In this document: piece after piece, positions 24,986 to 33,198 of the stretch | Numbering within the stretch: position 1 is the stretch's first letter | How the letters are laid out: each line of letters opens with the position of its first letter | From: a virus | Length of the DNA stretch: 46,517 bases | IMG/VR virus record: IMGVR_UViG_3300043313_001434 | Location: 1-46,517 of that record | Direction: 5' to 3' (one strand) | The notes under the pieces: generated by a model | Database searches by the model: none | Seen by the model: the letters and a program-made list of their open reading frames with translations, nothing else | Told to the model about the DNA's origin: nothing | Program-made: the position numbers and the translations under genes

Positions 24986-25446
24986 GGGTCGACCATATCT
25001 AGCAAATGGCAGGTGAGCTAGGTATTCCTCTAACTACACCGCTGTGGTTCAGGTTGGCGCTAATCCTGAAATGTAAATGGGGGGTTGCGGTGGGCCTACA
25101 TCTGGGGTTTCATCGTATCCACGCAGGTCACAGGCACTGCTGGATTCTCCGGGTGGCCACGAGTCCCTGAAGGTCCCGAGTGCTTCCCCCCTGCGGGGGA
25201 CCCGGCAAGGGGGCCGGGTGTAACAACAAATTGGTGCGCTGCAACGGCGCTCTATTTGATGATCCACCTCTCCGGGCCATCACACTGCGCGGCGCTATTC
25301 GGCCGCTCGCCCGGACCACAACACCGCCCCCCGGGTCGGGAGAGGCCCCCTTCCTTCCCGGCCCATCGCGTCGACCGTGCACCTGGCAGTCCGCGGTCGC
25401 CGTTCCTGGCCCGGGGGGCGGTTCCCGACATCGACAGGACACCCGC
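24986..25446. other. Intergenic control region before replication operon
   Basis: 460 bases with no convincing gene. The left part (24990-25080) is AT-richer than its surroundings (AGCTAGGTATTCCTCTAAC, ATGTAAATGG) and is a reasonable place for early promoters or attP. The right part holds a GC-rich inverted repeat at 25323-25335/25410-25422. A weak TTGGCG at 25054 lacks a matching -10. Confidence 0.5.
25323..25422 (+). repeat. 13-bp inverted repeat in leader of early operon
   Basis: ACCGCCCCCCGGG (25323-25335) and its perfect complement (25410-25422). Each arm is followed at once by a second complementary pair, TCGGGA (25336-25341) and TCCCGA (25423-25428), so two mutually exclusive pairings exist. 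The right arm ends 24 bases before ATG 25447 and could control its translation. Confidence 0.5.
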
Positions 25447-26358
25447 ATGCCCGACCCCGCCCTGCCCCTGATCGGGGCCGAACCAGAGTTGGCCCCCGAG
25501 GCGCCCGACGACCTGAAGTTGTGGTCGGTCACCACCATCATCGGCACGCTTGACAAGCCCGCCCTGGTGCCGTGGGCCGCCATCAAGACGGCCGAGGCCG
25601 CCGTCGACAGCGAGACGTGGAAGTACCTCCTCGAGAACGAGGGGCGCCAGGCCGCCGTCGACTACTTGAAACAGGCGCGGTTCCGCACGGGCCGCGGCCT
25701 GCGGTCGGCCACCGAGTTGGGCACCGCAGTCCACGGGGCGCTGGAACACAAGGTGCTGCACGGTCGCTTCCGCGACGAGGACCGCAACGACCTGGAGCTG
25801 CGCCCGTTCCTGCAGCAGATCAACCAGTTCCTCAAGGACTTCAAGCCCCGGTTCATCGCATCCGAGGTCACCGTGTTCCATCCGCGGTTCGGGTACGCGG
25901 GGACCTGCGACGGGTTCCTGGAGATCGACGGCACGACCTACATCTACGATCTGAAGACGAGCCGCGACTCGTTCGACGCCCGGGGCAAGCCGAAGACACC
26001 CTTCCCGGAGGTCTCGCTCCAGTTGAGCGCCTACCGGTATGCGGAGTGCGCGGCCATCTGGCGGGCACGGCAGGCCGAGCAGTTCAAGCGCCGGTACTAC
26101 CTGCTCTCGCCCAACGAACGGGCCATGGCCGTGCCGGTCCCGGCGGCCGATCACGGGCTCGTCCTGTTCGTCGCTCCCGATCGTTACGCCCTGCACCCGG
26201 TGCGTTGCGACGAGGAGATCTTCGATCTGTTCCTGGCCACCATCGACGCCGCCCGCTTCGTGCTCGACGTCGGCAAGAACGTCGTCGGCCACCCGCTCAT
26301 CCCGCCCGGTGCGTTGCGTGACAGTACGGACCCGTTCGCCAACCTGCCCGCCCAATGA
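25447..26358 (+). CDS. Cas4/RecB-like PD-(D/E)XK exonuclease
   Basis: 303 aa from ATG 25447. Motifs of the RecB/Cas4 nuclease fold: H96 in GTAVHGALEH, E140, D155 in TCDGFLEI, D168-x-K170 in YDLKTS, and Q192/Y196 in LQLSAYRYAE. The N-terminus WSVTTIIGTLDKPALVPWAA is characteristic of the actinophage Cas4-like exonucleases. No four-Cys iron-sulphur cluster was seen. Probable role: end resection during phage recombination or replication; no CRISPR array is present. First gene of the early operon. Confidence 0.88.
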   Translation: MPDPALPLIGAEPELAPEAPDDLKLWSVTTIIGTLDKPALVPWAAIKTAEAAVDSETWKYLLENEGRQAAVDYLKQARFRTGRGLRSATELGTAVHGALEHKVLHGRFRDEDRNDLELRPFLQQINQFLKDFKPRFIASEVTVFHPRFGYAGTCDGFLEIDGTTYIYDLKTSRDSFDARGKPKTPFPEVSLQLSAYRYAECAAIWRARQAEQFKRRYYLLSPNERAMAVPVPAADHGLVLFVAPDRYALHPVRCDEEIFDLFLATIDAARFVLDVGKNVVGHPLIPPGALRDSTDPFANLPAQ

Positions 26359-26370
26359 AGGGACCGAAGT

Positions 26371-26574
26371 GTGAAGCCCGACCGCATCTTCGTCCAACTG
26401 CACGACGGCAAGGACGTCGTGCTCATCGACATGGACGCCATCCACGCCATCGTCGGGGAGACCAACTCGACGGTGTACTTCGCCGAGTTCGAGGAGGGGT
26501 TCCTGGTGGACGAACCCCCGGCCGAAGTGCTGCAGCTCATGCACGAGGCGCACATGCAGAGGTACACCCCATGA
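26371..26574 (+). CDS. Hypothetical small protein in recombination operon
   Basis: 67 aa, GTG 26371 with GAAG upstream. RIFVQLHDGKDVVLIDMDAI is followed by a strand-rich stretch ending PPAEVLQLMHEAHMQRY. Acidic and compact, no domain recognised. It ends in ATGA overlap with the RDF-like gene, so the two are probably co-translated. Confidence 0.6.
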   Translation: MKPDRIFVQLHDGKDVVLIDMDAIHAIVGETNSTVYFAEFEEGFLVDEPPAEVLQLMHEAHMQRYTP

Positions 26575-27965
26575 CCATCCTCGGCCTGCAGCGCCGCATC
26601 CGTGAGGTCGGCCGCATCCGACTCGGCACCTCCACCCCGTCGGGCAACTCGAAGCGCCCCCGCAAGCTCGACAAGTTCCGGTTCACCTCACCTGACCGTG
26701 GAGTCATCGAAGCCGTCGCCGCCCTCCTCGGTGGCACGGCCCAGGAGTGGGACAACAACGGGGCGGTGCAGTGGGAGGTGTTCACCGAGGCGAACGAGGT
26801 GAAGATCCTCCTGCCGCCCAACGCCAGCGACATGTCGTTCTCACAGTTCTATGAGCAGTGGGCGAAAGGGTTCTGTTCGCACCGATGCGACGGCGAACGC
26901 AACCAGGCCCGGGACACGGCGTGCACGTGCGACCCGGAGAACCGGGCGTGCAAACCCACCACCCGCCTGTCGGTCCTCGTGCCGGAGATACCGGGGCTCG
27001 GCCTGTGGCGCCTCGAGAGCCACGGCTACTACGCCGCGGTGGAGTTGGCGGGGGCCGTCGAACTCATCGGCCAGATGGCCGGTGCCCGCTCCATGATCCC
27101 CGCCCGCCTGCGCCTGGAGCGCCGGGAGGTGCGCCGCCTGGAGGGCACCAAGCCCGTCGTGCGCAAGTTCGCGGTGCCGGTCATCGACCTCGACGTCTCC
27201 ATCCTCGGCGTGCGAGCCCTGGCATCGCACACGGTCGACGAGCTACCGGAGATCGAAGCCGGTGACGGGTGGGCGCCCGTGCCCGAGGTCGAAGCCCCCA
27301 CCGTGCTGTCGATCGAGTCGCAGGTGCGTGAGCACGAAGAGGCCAAGCCCCGGCGCACCACGCAGGCCCCGCTGCCCGCCACCGGTCGCCCCCGGCGCAA
27401 CGCGGCCGAGGTCACCGAACAGTCCTGCGACATCTGCACCAAGCCCTACGGCGCGGAACCCCTCGTGAAGAACCCGACCGAGGGCGGCAGCCGGTTCGTG
27501 CACCGGTCGTGCCTCAACACCGAGACACCCACGGATGTGGGTGAGTCACCGCCACCGGAGTCGGTGGCCGACGGCGGGGATGGCTCGCCTAGTGGGAGTC
27601 CCGAGGCGTCTCCTGCTGAACCCGTCCCCGCCGTCGCTCGACCCTCTACCCCGACCGCCGCCCAACCGCAAGGGGACTGGCCGATGACCGCGGGGCAGCA
27701 CCGCAAGATCATGGCCATGACAGCCGAGTTGTTCCCGGTCGCCCCGGGCACGCCCGGTCCCGAGGCGGACGGCTACCGCCGGGAGGTGACGCTGGAGATA
27801 TGCCGGGTGCTGGGCTACCCGGGCCTGGAGTCCCGCACGGACATCACGCGGGAGATAGCCAAGCTCCTGCTCGACGCCCTCACCAAGTTGGAGTCCGGCG
27901 AGTACGTGTGGGACGCCACCGAGTTGCGCCTGGTGGACGCGGCGACCGGGGAGATCGTGGGATGA
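26571..27965 (+). CDS. phiC31 gp3-like recombination directionality factor, extended
   Basis: 464 aa. Residues 1-225 resemble gp3 of phiC31/phiBT1: RIREVGRIRLGT (9-20), LDKFRFTSP (33-41), CSHRCDGE and CTC with Cys102, 106, 118, 120 and 127, CKPTTRLSVLVPE, and LGLWRLESHGYYAAVELAG (143-161). gp3 binds the serine integrase and switches it to excision. Residues 281-314 add a zinc finger (C286-x2-C289, H311-x2-C314). A Pro/Ser linker follows, then residues about 375-464 form a helical domain (MTAGQHRKIMAMTAELF, LESRTDITREIAKLLLDAL) like those at the C-termini of some phage annealing proteins. Much longer than phiC31 gp3 (about 245 aa). An additional role in replication is possible. Confidence 0.8.
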   Translation: MTILGLQRRIREVGRIRLGTSTPSGNSKRPRKLDKFRFTSPDRGVIEAVAALLGGTAQEWDNNGAVQWEVFTEANEVKILLPPNASDMSFSQFYEQWAKGFCSHRCDGERNQARDTACTCDPENRACKPTTRLSVLVPEIPGLGLWRLESHGYYAAVELAGAVELIGQMAGARSMIPARLRLERREVRRLEGTKPVVRKFAVPVIDLDVSILGVRALASHTVDELPEIEAGDGWAPVPEVEAPTVLSIESQVREHEEAKPRRTTQAPLPATGRPRRNAAEVTEQSCDICTKPYGAEPLVKNPTEGGSRFVHRSCLNTETPTDVGESPPPESVADGGDGSPSGSPEASPAEPVPAVARPSTPTAAQPQGDWPMTAGQHRKIMAMTAELFPVAPGTPGPEADGYRREVTLEICRVLGYPGLESRTDITREIAKLLLDALTKLESGEYVWDATELRLVDAATGEIVG

Positions 27966-28501
27966 CCCCGTCAACCCCGATCGTCGTCGGCGTCGACCTG
28001 TCCCTCACCGGCACGGGCATCGCCCACGTCGACGGCAGCGCCGAAACCTACGAGCCATCGGCCGACCGCGAATCGCACCACGGCCTGGTGCGCATGGATG
28101 AGATCGCCCGCTACGTGGACCGGGCCACCGACATGGGCGACCTGGAGTTGGTCGTGCTCGAAGGGTTGGCCTTCGACGCGCACGACACCAAGCGCCAGCA
28201 GGCGCAGCTCACCGGCGTCGTACGGCACTCGCTCTACCGGGCCAACAAGCCTTTCATCGTCGTGCCGCCCACCACGCTCAAGAAGTACGCCACCGGCACC
28301 GGGCAGGCCAAGAAGATGACGGTGTTCAAGTCGGCCCAATACCGGTTCGGCTACCAGGGCGAGTCCTTCGACGAGGCCGACGCCCTGTGGCTCCGGGCCA
28401 TCGGCTGGCACCTCATCATGGGCGAGCCGATCACCGAACTGCCGAAGACGCACCTGGCGGCCATCGACCCCCTCATACGACAACGGCCGGTGACCCCGTG
28501 A
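27962..28501 (+). CDS. RuvC-like Holliday junction resolvase
   Basis: 179 aa, ATGA overlap with the RDF-like gene. RNase H-fold acidic residues in the RuvC order: D12 in GVDLSLTGTGIA, E67 in LVVLEGLA, and D137/D140 in FDEADALWL. Conserved basic segment TLKKYATGTGQAKKM near 105-119. It would cut branched DNA made during replication or recombination and trim concatemers before packaging. Length is usual for the family. Confidence 0.85.
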   Translation: MTPSTPIVVGVDLSLTGTGIAHVDGSAETYEPSADRESHHGLVRMDEIARYVDRATDMGDLELVVLEGLAFDAHDTKRQQAQLTGVVRHSLYRANKPFIVVPPTTLKKYATGTGQAKKMTVFKSAQYRFGYQGESFDEADALWLRAIGWHLIMGEPITELPKTHLAAIDPLIRQRPVTP

Positions 28502-28584
28502 ACGACGCATACACGCTCATCGTTCTGGTCGGCGTCGTCCTGGCCGTCGTCGGCCTCCTGTACCTGCTGGAGCGCCGTCGATGA
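28498..28584 (+). CDS. Single-pass membrane micropeptide
   Basis: 28 aa, GTG 28498 with a four-base overlap on both sides (GTGA and ATGA). Nearly the whole peptide is one hydrophobic helix (TLIVLVGVVLAVVGLLYLL) with the tail ERRR, so it should insert with the C-terminus inside the cell. Too short for normal gene calling but its junctions are exactly those of the surrounding operon. Function unknown. Confidence 0.65.
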   Translation: MNDAYTLIVLVGVVLAVVGLLYLLERRR

Positions 28585-28907
28585 TGTGGCCGCCGTGCTC
28601 GTTCTGCGGGGACCCGGTCTACGGGCTGGCGGCGGAGAGCGGCATCCATCCGTGTTGTGCGCAGGCCGAGGCGAACGAGCGCTCCACCTGCGCGGCGTGC
28701 GAGATGGCCAAGGGCGAAGAACTCGAACCCCGGGTGCTCACCTCCGAAGTCGTCCCCGTCGAGGAGTGGGATTGGGACGAAATCCACCGCCTCGAGAAGG
28801 CCGCCCGGCGGCGCCTCTACGCCAACAACCCGCGCTGCCCGCCGTGCACCAAACCCATGGTGTGCGGCCAGACCGGAGCGCACTTCGTCTGCAGGGAGAC
28901 GCCATGA
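28581..28907 (+). CDS. Cys-rich zinc-finger protein
   Basis: 108 aa, ATG 28581 (a second ATG follows at once). Four Cys pairs: C-x2-C (CSFCGD) near 6-9, CC near 25, C-x2-C (CAACEM) near 37-40, and CPPCTKP near 85-88 with a final C. The middle is an acidic helix (VEEWDWDEIHRLEKAARRRL). Nucleic acid-binding or protein-bridging zinc protein; no family recognised. ATGA overlap with the next gene. Confidence 0.6.
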   Translation: MMWPPCSFCGDPVYGLAAESGIHPCCAQAEANERSTCAACEMAKGEELEPRVLTSEVVPVEEWDWDEIHRLEKAARRRLYANNPRCPPCTKPMVCGQTGAHFVCRETP

Positions 28908-29224
28908 CCGGCCAGTCCCTCTTCCCCGACGACTACCCGGTGGTCGAACCCCGGGGCACCCGGAACCCGCCGTGCTGCACCGGGCTCGTCACCCCCGACG
29001 ACGTGGTGCCGCGCCTGTGGGAGTTCGTCCACGCCCTCGGGCACTCCCGGACGCCCTTCACCGTGCACACCCTGGCCCTCGCCACGCAGACCACCAACGG
29101 CGACGCCCTCACCGCCGCCCGCCTGGCCGAACAGGCCGGGTGGATCGACCGCATCCTGGCCGAGAAATGGGAGACCGCCAAACCCGGCTTCCGCTGGGTC
29201 GGATGCCTACTCCGCAGGAGATGA
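28904..29224 (+). CDS. Hypothetical protein with HTH-like helices
   Basis: 106 aa. Begins with a Phe/Pro-rich start (QSLFPDDYPVVEP) and NPPCCTGLVTPDD, then a helical half: DVVPRLWEFVHAL, FTVHTLALATQTTNGDALTAARLAEQ and AGWIDRIL, which could be a small winged-helix fold. Ends RWVGCLLRRR. Function not recognised. ATGA overlap with the next gene. Confidence 0.55.
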   Translation: MTGQSLFPDDYPVVEPRGTRNPPCCTGLVTPDDVVPRLWEFVHALGHSRTPFTVHTLALATQTTNGDALTAARLAEQAGWIDRILAEKWETAKPGFRWVGCLLRRR

Positions 29225-29472
29225 ACATGGAACTGCCCGCCGCTCTCCCCGTCGTGATCGCCACGCCCGAACCGCCCGGGTTCGTGCGCACCGCGCAAGC
29301 CCACTGGAACGACCTGCAGCGTTCCCTGCGGGCACAAGAGGACCTGATCGACAGCCTCGTCACCGAGGTCGGCGACTACGCCGAAACGCTCGACCGGCTG
29401 CGCCCGTACATGGCCGACCATCCGTTCCGCACGGTGGCCGACGCCCTGGAGTTGATGGAGGCGCGGAAGTGA
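29221..29472 (+). CDS. Hypothetical helical protein
   Basis: 83 aa from ATG 29221 (or ATG 29227). The central segment is a coiled-coil-like helix (AHWNDLQRSLRAQEDLIDSL, VTEVGDYAETLDRLRPYM). No domain recognised. Part of the tightly overlapping early operon. Confidence 0.5.
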   Translation: MNMELPAALPVVIATPEPPGFVRTAQAHWNDLQRSLRAQEDLIDSLVTEVGDYAETLDRLRPYMADHPFRTVADALELMEARK

Positions 29473-29645
29473 ACGTCGAGACGACCGAGAAAACGATCGT
29501 GACGCTGTCGAAGTGGGTGGCCGAACTGCTGGAGCAGGCCGACACGTCGCGCCGCCTGGTCCTGTCCATGGCCCTTGGGCTCAGCGCCGAGGAGATGCCC
29601 TTCGACGAGCGTGAACTGCTCGAAGAGATCCTGGAGACGACGTGA
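29469..29645 (+). CDS. Hypothetical small acidic protein
   Basis: 58 aa from GTG 29469, four-base overlaps at both ends. Sequence is helical and acidic (SKWVAELLEQADTSRRL, EEMPFDERELLEEIL). Supported by overlap pattern and by having no stop codons in a frame that joins both neighbours. Function unknown. Confidence 0.55.
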   Translation: MNVETTEKTIVTLSKWVAELLEQADTSRRLVLSMALGLSAEEMPFDERELLEEILETT

Positions 29646-29845
29646 TGGCCGTGTTCCCCGACGACACCGCCCTGACCAAGGCCATGGCGGAAATCCTCTA
29701 CTACCGCTCGGTGGCCGGGTGGGGCCGGGACGAGGCGCCGCCGTGGATGGCGTTGAGCCAGGAGGTACGCGACCACTGGTCCGACATGGCCCGGATGGCC
29801 GTCTCTATGGTGCGCACCGCGGACCAGGCCGCCGCCAACGCATGA
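29642..29845 (+). CDS. Hypothetical small protein
   Basis: 67 aa from GTG 29642 (GTGA overlap; ATG 29645 gives one residue fewer). Helical with a WGRDEAPPWMALSQEVRDHW segment, a helix-breaking WG...PPW centre. No domain recognised. Confidence 0.5.
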   Translation: MMAVFPDDTALTKAMAEILYYRSVAGWGRDEAPPWMALSQEVRDHWSDMARMAVSMVRTADQAAANA

Positions 29846-30438
29846 ATGACCGCCAGCGCATCCGACTGGCCCAGGCCGTCGCCAACCGCACGGACCTGCT
29901 GGCCCGCACGCTCGACACCACCGTGGGGGGCTCCACCGTGTTGGGGCGCATGCGCGACTGTCAGGGGCCGTTGCGGGCGAAGACGTACGAGGCCACCCCG
30001 ACCTCCATGCGTCACGACGGCACCGCCGGGGGCATCGACCAGGCCACCCACGACGAAGCCAACCTCGACGCCGCCCTGCGCCACGCGTCGGTGGCCATCG
30101 GCAAGGCGTGGGAGATCATCGCCCGCTACCCGCCACCGCATCGGGCCAACGAGGCCGACCTGTTGGCCCTGGGCAAACTCAACGCCCGACCCGACCCCGG
30201 GTGCGAATCGTGCGCCCGCATCGAGAGCCCCGCCGGTGGACCCCGGTGGGAGCCACCACGGGCCGGTCAGGCCAACGCCACCTTCGTGGGCGGCCGCCTG
30301 GACAGGCCCATGTTGCTCTGCGAGTGGTGCTACCAGTGCGTGCGCCGGTGGGGCCGACTGCCATCGGGCACCGAGCTGGAGCGGCACCACCGCGGGGAGA
30401 TCGTGGCCTGGCCCAAGGACGTGAAGAGGCCGTCATGA
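29842..30438 (+). CDS. Hypothetical protein with Cys pairs
   Basis: 198 aa, ATG 29842 in an ATGA overlap. Helical N-terminus (RIRLAQAVANRTDLLARTL, then ALRHASVAIGKAWEIIARY). The C-terminal half has C-x2-C (CESCARI) near 114-117 and C-x2-C-x2-C (CEWCYQCVRRWG) near 163-169, a likely treble-clef or ribbon zinc site. Located just before prim-pol, so a replication accessory role is possible but unproven. Confidence 0.6.
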   Translation: MNDRQRIRLAQAVANRTDLLARTLDTTVGGSTVLGRMRDCQGPLRAKTYEATPTSMRHDGTAGGIDQATHDEANLDAALRHASVAIGKAWEIIARYPPPHRANEADLLALGKLNARPDPGCESCARIESPAGGPRWEPPRAGQANATFVGGRLDRPMLLCEWCYQCVRRWGRLPSGTELERHHRGEIVAWPKDVKRPS

Positions 30439-31247
30439 CCCTCGGCGACCTCGCCGCCGCCTACACGTACGGCGGGTGGTACGTGTTCCCGTTGCGGGCA
30501 GGCATGAAGACACCGGCGACGGCCAACGGGTTCAAGGACGCCACCCTGGACCGGGCCAAGATCGGCGCCTACTGGAGCCGTCACCCCGAGGCCAACATCG
30601 GCATCGCCACCGGGGCGTCCCGCCTGCTCGTCGTCGACCTCGACGCCGAAGAGGGCACGTGCGCCGCCGCCCTGGAGTTGTTCCACGGCCTGGGGGAGGT
30701 GCCCTACACGTACCGGGTCACGACGCCACGGGGTGGGGAGCACCACTACTTCACGCTGCCCGAGGGCGTGGACGTGCCGTGCTCGGCCAGCCGGGTCGGC
30801 TACCACATCGACATCCGCTCCACCGGCGGGTACGTGGTGGCCGCCGGGTCGGTGACCGACCTGGGCGCCTACGTGGAGTTCGACGCCGAAGTGGCGCCCG
30901 CCCCCCGGTGGCTCATCGAGGTGTGCCAGCGTCGCCCCGCTCCGGCTTCAGGACATCCGAAGACTGTCGCGGTAGACCACCTGGAGGCGTACGCCCGACG
31001 GGCGCTCGATGCCGAGGTAGCCCGGGTGCTCCTGGCCCGTGAGGGCGTGCGCAACCACACGCTGAACGAGGCCGCCTTCAACCTCTTCCAACTGGTGGCG
31101 GGCGGCGTGCTCGACAGCGTCACCGCCTTCGACGCGCTCTACATGGCCGCACGGGGCTGCGGGCTCGACGCCCGGGAGATCACCAACACGATCGAGTCCG
31201 GTGCCGAGGCAGGCAGCCGGTACCCCAGGAGGCCCGACGATGGATGA
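30435..31247 (+). CDS. Prim-pol: bifunctional primase/polymerase, N-terminal domain
   Basis: 270 aa. Residues 10-180 follow the prim-pol (AEP superfamily) pattern: YGGWYVFPLRAGMKTP (12-27), IGIATGASRLLVVDLDAEEG with D68 and D70 as catalytic acids, GGEHHYF with H103/H104, and HIDIRSTGGYVVA with D126 and R128. The enzyme makes primers and may extend them. The C-terminal part (residues 190-270) is helical. The partner helicase-like DUF3987 protein follows directly with an eight-base overlap, the usual pairing. Confidence 0.88.
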   Translation: MTLGDLAAAYTYGGWYVFPLRAGMKTPATANGFKDATLDRAKIGAYWSRHPEANIGIATGASRLLVVDLDAEEGTCAAALELFHGLGEVPYTYRVTTPRGGEHHYFTLPEGVDVPCSASRVGYHIDIRSTGGYVVAAGSVTDLGAYVEFDAEVAPAPRWLIEVCQRRPAPASGHPKTVAVDHLEAYARRALDAEVARVLLAREGVRNHTLNEAAFNLFQLVAGGVLDSVTAFDALYMAARGCGLDAREITNTIESGAEAGSRYPRRPDDG

Positions 31248-32796
31248 CGAGCTAGAGGCCGCGAGGGAAGAGTTCCTGTCGTCCCAGGTCGGGCGGGCGC
31301 TGAACGAGCCCCCGGCGCCCGACCCACCGCAGGAATGGAAGGCCCCCATCGCCCTCAGCCCCGGCGCTCGACCGCCGGTGTTCCCGGCCCACCGGCTACC
31401 GGCGTGGCTCTGCGACTACGTGTGCGCCGTGGCCGAGTACCTGCAGGTGCCCGTGGACCTGCCCGGCATGCTGGCGCTGTCGGCCATCGCCACCGCGGCC
31501 GGGGGCCGGGCCGTGGTGCAACCGTGGGCGGGGTGGAGGGAACCCCTGAACCTCTACGTCACCGTGGCCATGCCCCCGGGGGCTCGTAAGACGCCGGTGT
31601 TCCAACACATCATCCGCCCCCTGGAACACGCCGAGCGCCTGGCCGTCGAGGCCGCCAAGCCCGAGGTGGCCGAGGCCCGGGTGCGCCACCAGGCGGCCAA
31701 GGCCAAGGCCGACAAGGCCGAAAAGGACGCAGAGACCGCGTCCAAGGAGGCCAGCGAAGAGGCCGTGCACTTCGCCAGCCAGATGCGCCTCATGGCCGAG
31801 GCCGTCACCGTGCCCCACATCCCCCGACTGCTGGCCGATGACTGCACGCCCGAGTCGCTGATGACGCTCATGTGCGAGCAGGGCGGGCGCATCGCTCTCT
31901 ACTCGGACGAGGGTGAGGTGTTCGGGATGATGGCCGGTCGGTACTCCACCGCCGGGCCGAACCTGGGGGTGTACCTGAAGGCGCACGTCGGCAGCCCGAT
32001 CCGGGTGGACCGCAAGGGCCGCGACCCCGAGTACATCGAGCGCCCAGCCATGACGCTCGGGCTAACCATCCAGCCCCACATGCTGCGCGACGTCGCCGGT
32101 ATCCACGGCGCCCGCGGCCGGGGCCTACTGGGTCGCTTCCTGTGGGCCGTTCCGGTGTCGAACATGGGCACCCGGAGCAATGACACGGCGCCGGTCCCCG
32201 ATGCCGTCGACGCCCGGTACCTGGAGTACGTCGCCGCCCTGGTCGCTTCCCTGTCCGAGTGGGTCGACCCGGCCGTGCTGCCGTTCACGCCCGAGGCCGC
32301 CGCCGAGCTGCGCCGGTTCGCCGACTGGCTCGAACCGCAACTAGCCGAGTTCGGGGCGCTCGGGTACCTGGCCGACTGGGCGTCCAAGCTCGTCGGGCAC
32401 ACGGCCCGCATCGCCGGTCTGCTCTCCCTGGCCAGCAACGTCGACACCGGGTGGAAGGTCGACGTGAGCGCGGCGTGCGTGGCCGACGCCATCAAGATCG
32501 CCGAGTACCTGATCGCCCACGCCGTCATCGCCTTCGACACCATGCACTTCGACCCCCTGGTGGAGGACGCCAGGGCGCTCGTCAACTGGATCAGCGAACG
32601 GGAGCACTTCACCCGGCGGGAGATCATGCAGTCCCACCGCCGTCGGTTCTCCACCGTCGACGACATCAAACCTGCCCTGAACCTGTTGTGCGAGCACGAG
32701 TTCATCGTGGAACTGCCCCGGGAACGCCCCACGGGGCGTGGTCGTCCCCCCGGACCGAAGTACATCGTGAATCCACGGATCATGGAATTGGACTAA
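31240..32796 (+). CDS. DUF3987 helicase-like protein
   Basis: 518 aa from ATG 31240. Matches the DUF3987 pattern: PPVFPAHRLPAWLCDYVCAV, a P-loop-like MPPGARKTPVFQ at about 123-134, then a Lys/Ala/Glu coiled coil (165-195), LADDCTPESLMTLMCEQGG and LYSDEGEVFGMMAGRY (about 222-238; Walker B-like DEGE), and ARGRGLLGRFLWAVP. C-terminal winged helix (FTRREIMQSHRRRFSTVDDIKPAL). Such proteins act with prim-pol as replicative ATPases. Last gene of the early operon. Confidence 0.86.
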   Translation: MDDELEAAREEFLSSQVGRALNEPPAPDPPQEWKAPIALSPGARPPVFPAHRLPAWLCDYVCAVAEYLQVPVDLPGMLALSAIATAAGGRAVVQPWAGWREPLNLYVTVAMPPGARKTPVFQHIIRPLEHAERLAVEAAKPEVAEARVRHQAAKAKADKAEKDAETASKEASEEAVHFASQMRLMAEAVTVPHIPRLLADDCTPESLMTLMCEQGGRIALYSDEGEVFGMMAGRYSTAGPNLGVYLKAHVGSPIRVDRKGRDPEYIERPAMTLGLTIQPHMLRDVAGIHGARGRGLLGRFLWAVPVSNMGTRSNDTAPVPDAVDARYLEYVAALVASLSEWVDPAVLPFTPEAAAELRRFADWLEPQLAEFGALGYLADWASKLVGHTARIAGLLSLASNVDTGWKVDVSAACVADAIKIAEYLIAHAVIAFDTMHFDPLVEDARALVNWISEREHFTRREIMQSHRRRFSTVDDIKPALNLLCEHEFIVELPRERPTGRGRPPGPKYIVNPRIMELD

Positions 32797-32803
32797 CGAA
32801 AGG

Positions 32804-32848
32804 TGACGCATTTGACCTCATAATTCATTAATGAGGTCAAATGCGTCA
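32804..32848. terminator. 18-bp perfect inverted repeat closing the early operon
   Basis: TGACGCATTTGACCTCAT at 32804-32821 pairs without mismatch with 32831-32848, loop AATTCATTA. It begins eight bases after the DUF3987 stop. The AT content is far above the surroundings. Most simply a transcription terminator; a protein-binding palindrome (operator, origin element) is the alternative. Confidence 0.75.
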
Positions 32849-32904
32849 GGTTTCGTAGGAATCCAGAATCGACCGGGGGTGACGGACCGTGATCGGAACG
32901 CGAA

Positions 32905-32942
32905 GAGGCCCGGTCCCCCCTAGCCCAAGGGAACCGGGCCTC
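32905..32942. terminator. Second hairpin, bidirectional terminator
   Basis: Ten-bp stem GAGGCCCGGT / ACCGGGCCTC extended by three more pairs after one mismatch, loop of about ten bases. It lies between the early operon (+) and the convergent membrane-protein gene 32971-33198 (-). No long T tract. Confidence 0.7.
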
Positions 32943-32970
32943 ATCGAGCGCCCACGCCAGGACCCGAATC

Positions 32971-33198
32971 CTAGTACGGGGCGCCCGCCTTGTACCGCGC
33001 CGTGCACGTGTCGACGCCAGGGCCGCGGTAGATCGAGGAGTTCAGGCACTCGGTGTAGTTCTGCAGGTTCTTGGCCTGCTCCCGCTCGTTCGAGCGGTAG
33101 AGCATGTACGCCATGAAGATCATGCAGACCAGGCCGAGGATGCCGATGACGACGACCGGGCTGGCGTGGGGGGATGGGGCAGTTCGGGTCTGAGCCAT
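32971..33198 (-). CDS. Single-pass membrane protein
   Basis: 75 aa, ATG 33198 with AGGGGGA ribosome site. One membrane helix at about 14-34 (VVVIGILGLVCMIFMAYMLY), then a charged helix (RSNEREQAKNLQNYTE) and a C-terminal portion with Cys at residues about 51 and 66 in a Gly/Pro context, which could form a disulphide outside the cell. Function unknown; position next to lysis genes would allow a spanin-like or superinfection-exclusion role, inference only. Confidence 0.6.
   Translation of the reverse strand: MAQTRTAPSPHASPVVVIGILGLVCMIFMAYMLYRSNEREQAKNLQNYTECLNSSIYRGPGVDTCTARYKAGAPY

Noticed and set aside
24986-25080. attP identification
   Set aside because: The AT-rich part near the integrase is a plausible place, but without a host attB or a related prophage no core can be named.
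25085-25471. 128-aa open frame in the leader of the early operon
   Set aside because: Pro/Arg/Gly-rich, no start signal, and spans both inverted-repeat arms; looks like non-coding GC-rich sequence.
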